From contig OU612072.1 of assembly GCA_914767715.1 (NCBI GenBank), positions 12,586,001 through 12,650,000 on the forward strand: a stretch of 64,000 bases of DNA. The letters run 5' to 3'. Positions 61,255 through 64,000 of the stretch are shown piece by piece; within the stretch, counting starts at the first letter, position 1; every line of letters begins with the position of its first letter. Source of the DNA: Membranipora membranacea. Taxonomy: Eukaryota; Bryozoa; Gymnolaemata; Cheilostomatida; Membraniporidae. The translations under genes and the position numbers were made by a program. The notes below the pieces were generated by a model. It made no database searches. It was not told the DNA's origin and saw nothing but the letters and a program-made list of their open reading frames with translations.

Positions 61255-61722
61255 GTTTCAATTTCAGAGGTCTATCCACTCCATATCATAGCCCAGTATG
61301 CACAGTGAGGGGGTGGCTGTCCATCAGGGAGGGGTAAAATCCAGCTATTGGTAAGGAATTAGTTATGTTCTTCAAAACTGTCTTGTTGATCCTAAAGGCT
61401 AAAGCTGGTGTGCCAGCAACCACTTGCTTCATGCAACTGTCAAAGCACATGTATTTAGATTGAAGAAAGAACATACCACTTTTTACAAAAGGGGTAGTAA
61501 CTCTATCAGTAATATAATGCTTTGTTATTATCCTTTAGGATTGCATTATAAGTACGATGGCAACTAAGAAACACCCCTATAAGCTTTTATTGGTCACGTG
61601 GTGTCAATATAACAAAAGCACGAGTAATACTTTCGTTTTGTTATTGAGAAGTAATCAAAGGGCAGGCAACTCGTCATTATACGTTCATATGCCTAGATCA
61701 GGGAGGCAAGTTTGTCTCAACA

Positions 61723-61760
61723 ACCAAGTTGGATCGAATATGCCTGTATTTTGAGGTCCT
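61723..61760. repeat. hairpin family A, copy 11 (half element)
   Basis: CCAAGTTGGATCGAATATGC then CTGTATTTTGAGG corresponds to one arm only. It lies 0.5 kb upstream of the kinesin ATG. Confidence 0.45.
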
Positions 61761-62816
61761 ATGCCAGAGATGGCAATCACTTTTTGGTAGAATTGAGGCT
61801 ATTAGTAACCTTAAAATTTTGGTGTGGAAACAGAGAGACAAGCACCTAGAATAGAATAGAGTACAACTCGCTTAAATTAAACTGCTGCACTGGAGTTTTG
61901 TGGTCTAAAAACCTTCGCTGGCGCTCTGTGTGGCGTGTTCTTAAGGCATATAAAGTATTTTTGCTGGTATTTAAGGGGCTGCATGAGTGCTGTAAGACAT
62001 GTCTCCTACAGCATCTGCCACACATCTCACAACACATGAGTGCTGGATTGGACTAAGTACCTAAAATATGTCCTAGCACACAACATGGGTTGCACCAACA
62101 AACCCTCTACCATGACTTTTTCGTAAAGCTGGCTACTGCTCATACAGAACTCCCTTTTGTTGGTATGGGTGCTGCCTGCAAGGTACTCTTTGAGGAAGGA
62201 ACTATCAGACAGAATTAAAAAATATGATTGTCTTCTCTTTGGGTATGGAAACATAACTAACTCCAACTCTAAAACTAAGATCTTAGGTGTTAGATAGAAT
62301 GTGTGCGATATGATACACTACATGCACTGCTACACTTGTCATTTCTGCTTTAACACATAGTTGGATTTAGTTGTGTTCATCCCTAAGGAACTGTTTTCAA
62401 AATTATTTTATAAACAAAAGATGCACACACAGGCATGTAAACTGAAATGTCAAAAATCGCCAAAAACTAGAAATTTGCCAATATTGCCTGATGGATGGTC
62501 ATGGATGGACATCCGACAAACATAGACGGACACTGTGTCTCTTGACTACTGGTGACTGCTGAGATGGCTTGTTTGGCTGTAAAAGTAACAACGAGCCCGA
62601 TTTGATGAAATCACACTTGTGCTCTTGAAAAATTAAATCAAAACAACCTTCTACTACTGAAGACAACTCAAAGCTCCATTTCCGAAGCTGTTTCTTACAA
62701 TGTGGGTTGGAAGTGAATATTTTTAATATATTTGACTCAACCAAGTTAAATAAGAAAAATTGATTGTAAAATGTGAATGGCTTAGCTTCTAAACAAGGCT
62801 ATGCAAGGAAAACTGT

Positions 62817-63003
62817 GTGGTGCAAAATTGTCTTGTTGGGAAAAGCACAGTGGTAAATATTTTTGTTGAGAAGGTGGTTCGTCGGGAATATGTCTTGTAT
62901 GAAATATGACTTGTTGGGAAAACGACCTGATCGGAATATGGCTTGGTGAAAAAATGCCTAGGTGGAAAAATATATTGGTGGGTAAACGTCCAGGTGGTAA
63001 AAT
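62817..63003 (-). repeat. 16-bp minisatellite, at least ten degenerate units
   Basis: On the minus strand the sequence divides into 16-base units: TTTTACCACCTGGACG, TTTACCCACCAATATA, TTTTTCCACCTAGGCA, TTTTTTCACCAAGCCA, and so on, with one 17- and one 13-base unit near the end. It lies between the kinesin start and the neighbouring gene. Open frames over it are an artefact of the repeat. Confidence 0.85.
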
Positions 63004-63367
63004 GGAGATGCAAGTCGCTGACATGGCCACGACAGCCTCAAAATTATAACAAGCATTTTAATTACAGCAAAACCTAGCAAAGAGTTTATATAGTATAGCT
63101 GCTAGTTCTAGTTATAAATTATTTCGGACTGAAAAAATTCTTAGCACCTCCAGGCAGTCTTTCAGTAGTCCTCAATGATGTACAACACAACTTAAAAAAA
63201 TGATTTGAGAATATTTTCAATCAGTAAGAAAAAAGGTTCAGTTTTAATGATTTTGGGCATTTCTAGAATGCTACTAGGGACTGGCTATTTTTACAAGCCC
63301 TTTGTTTGGTAAAAGAAAGCTAATTATACTATTCTAGATATGGATTTCAATGGTCTAGCTAGAAAGT

Positions 63368-63493
63368 TTAGGCAGATGGGGGGCCTTCTGCACACCATCC
63401 TATCAGCACTGGATTCTCCAAATCACAGCAAGTTTGACTATGTGATATGACAGGACAGTCAGGTATCAACGGTGTCGGCGGTATCGGTTGATT
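63368..63493 (-). CDS. probable last exon of a neighbouring gene, function unknown
   Basis: A CCATTTTCAG acceptor at 63494 is followed by 41 open codons starting NQPIPPTPLIPDCPVISHSQ, with a Cys pair and a GWCAEGPPSA end, then TAA at 63368-63370. The composition looks coding and differs from the kinesin tail. It lies 2.1 kb upstream of the kinesin ATG on the same strand, so it is probably the 3' end of the next gene upstream. I do not recognise the protein. Confidence 0.45.
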   Translation of the reverse strand, partial: NQPIPPTPLIPDCPVISHSQTCCDLENPVLIGWCAEGPPSA

Positions 63494-63802
63494 CTGAAAA
63501 TGGAGATAAGAATAAGTTATGAAAAAACGAAATCCTGTTGAATATTCACCAAATATTATGGTGAGGCGGTCTGTTCTTCAATATATAGCTGAGCATCAAT
63601 TATTATATTCCGTTATCTATCGAAATCAATTGGAAAAAAAAAGAGTTGGTTAGGAACTTTAGCGACTGACACATAACAATTATGTTCAATTAAATCCAAT
63701 TATGCGGTTTTTTGGGGGGGGGGAGGGAGGGTTGTATAATATCAGTGTACACCATAATGCACCTCATCTTTATTGTGCAAGTTTGTGATATTTGCCTTGT
63801 AG

Positions 63803-63845
63803 TAGTCTGAGCTTCCAGATTTTTGCCCCCGCCCGAGGAGCCTGC
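63803..63845 (+). repeat. poly-C element, copy 2
   Basis: GTCTGAGCTTCCAGATTTTT then GCCCCCGCCCGAG, matching 52614-52665 but with a short C run. Confidence 0.6.
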
Positions 63846-63889
63846 CTTTTAGGCATCAACAAAGTCTTACCACTTCCCCCGCTCTCTTC

Positions 63890-64000
63890 TGCCCTCAAAA
63901 GCACATGGTTATGTCTTTGTTCACATTTGCAATTCCAGTTTCTGAAACCATCTGCTCTATTGACTTTCTGTAGTCCTCAAAATAGCCACCAAAAGCTCTT
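63890..64000 (-). CDS. possible exon of the same neighbouring gene (runs off right edge)
   Basis: Reading minus from 63999, an open frame gives RAFGGYFEDYRKSIEQMVSE and then TGIANVNKD up to a TGA near 63890. The segment looks coding. A GTGAAC or GTTTCA donor inside could join it to the exon at 63368-63493 in phase 0, but neither is strong, so the 3' boundary is uncertain. No family recognised. Confidence 0.3.

Larger units (their letters stand above)
61255..63367. other. intergenic region upstream of the kinesin ATG
   Basis: 2.1 kb between the kinesin start codon and the end of the neighbouring gene. The promoter and 5' untranslated region of the kinesin should lie here, but no clear TATA or CpG cluster is visible. 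It contains a half copy of family A and the 16-bp minisatellite. Confidence 0.5.

Noticed and set aside
62782-63030. Two overlapping minus frames rich in Phe, Ser, Pro
   Set aside because: Produced by the 16-bp minisatellite; the repeated Ser-Gln-Gln and Phe-Pro-Thr pattern follows the repeat period.

Overview
The window is animal (metazoan) nuclear DNA. It is AT-rich, it has short coding exons with GT-AG introns, many dispersed hairpin elements and no operon structure. The species cannot be named from the sequence; a marine-type invertebrate is likely because of the many short palindromic transposon relics.

Almost the whole window is one very large minus-strand gene. It begins at an ATG at 61254 and runs leftward off the window at position 1. 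I reconstructed 48 exons by hand from splice signals. The reading frame stays open and every exon phase matches across all of them, giving about 4044 codons. The product is a kinesin-3 family motor of the KIF16 group, most like STARD9 (KIF16A). It has an N-terminal motor (exons 1-11, 61254-43918), a neck and coiled-coil segment, an FHA domain (exons 15-17, 41244-40224), a further coiled coil (33507-31492), and then a huge Ser/Asp/Glu-rich, probably disordered tail (31213 to the left edge). The tail includes two giant exons (8561-10144 and 4065-7763) with several internal peptide repeats. A lipid-binding START domain, expected for STARD9, would lie beyond the left edge and is not seen.

The gene appears to have a second layer. 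In the 5.2 kb intron between exons 34 and 35 are two candidate alternative first exons (16184-16233 and 19448-19545). Each has its own ATG, a very basic N-terminus and a donor in exactly the phase needed to join exon 35. This suggests internal promoters making motor-less tail proteins.

The introns hold a dense set of non-coding repeats: at least eleven copies of a ~100-125 bp hairpin family, several other inverted-repeat (MITE-like) elements, a tRNA-derived SINE, the 3' end of a LINE, and minisatellites of 13 and 16 bp. At the right edge (63368-64000) is the probable 3' end of a second minus-strand gene that I do not recognise. No rRNA, functional tRNA or CRISPR array was seen.
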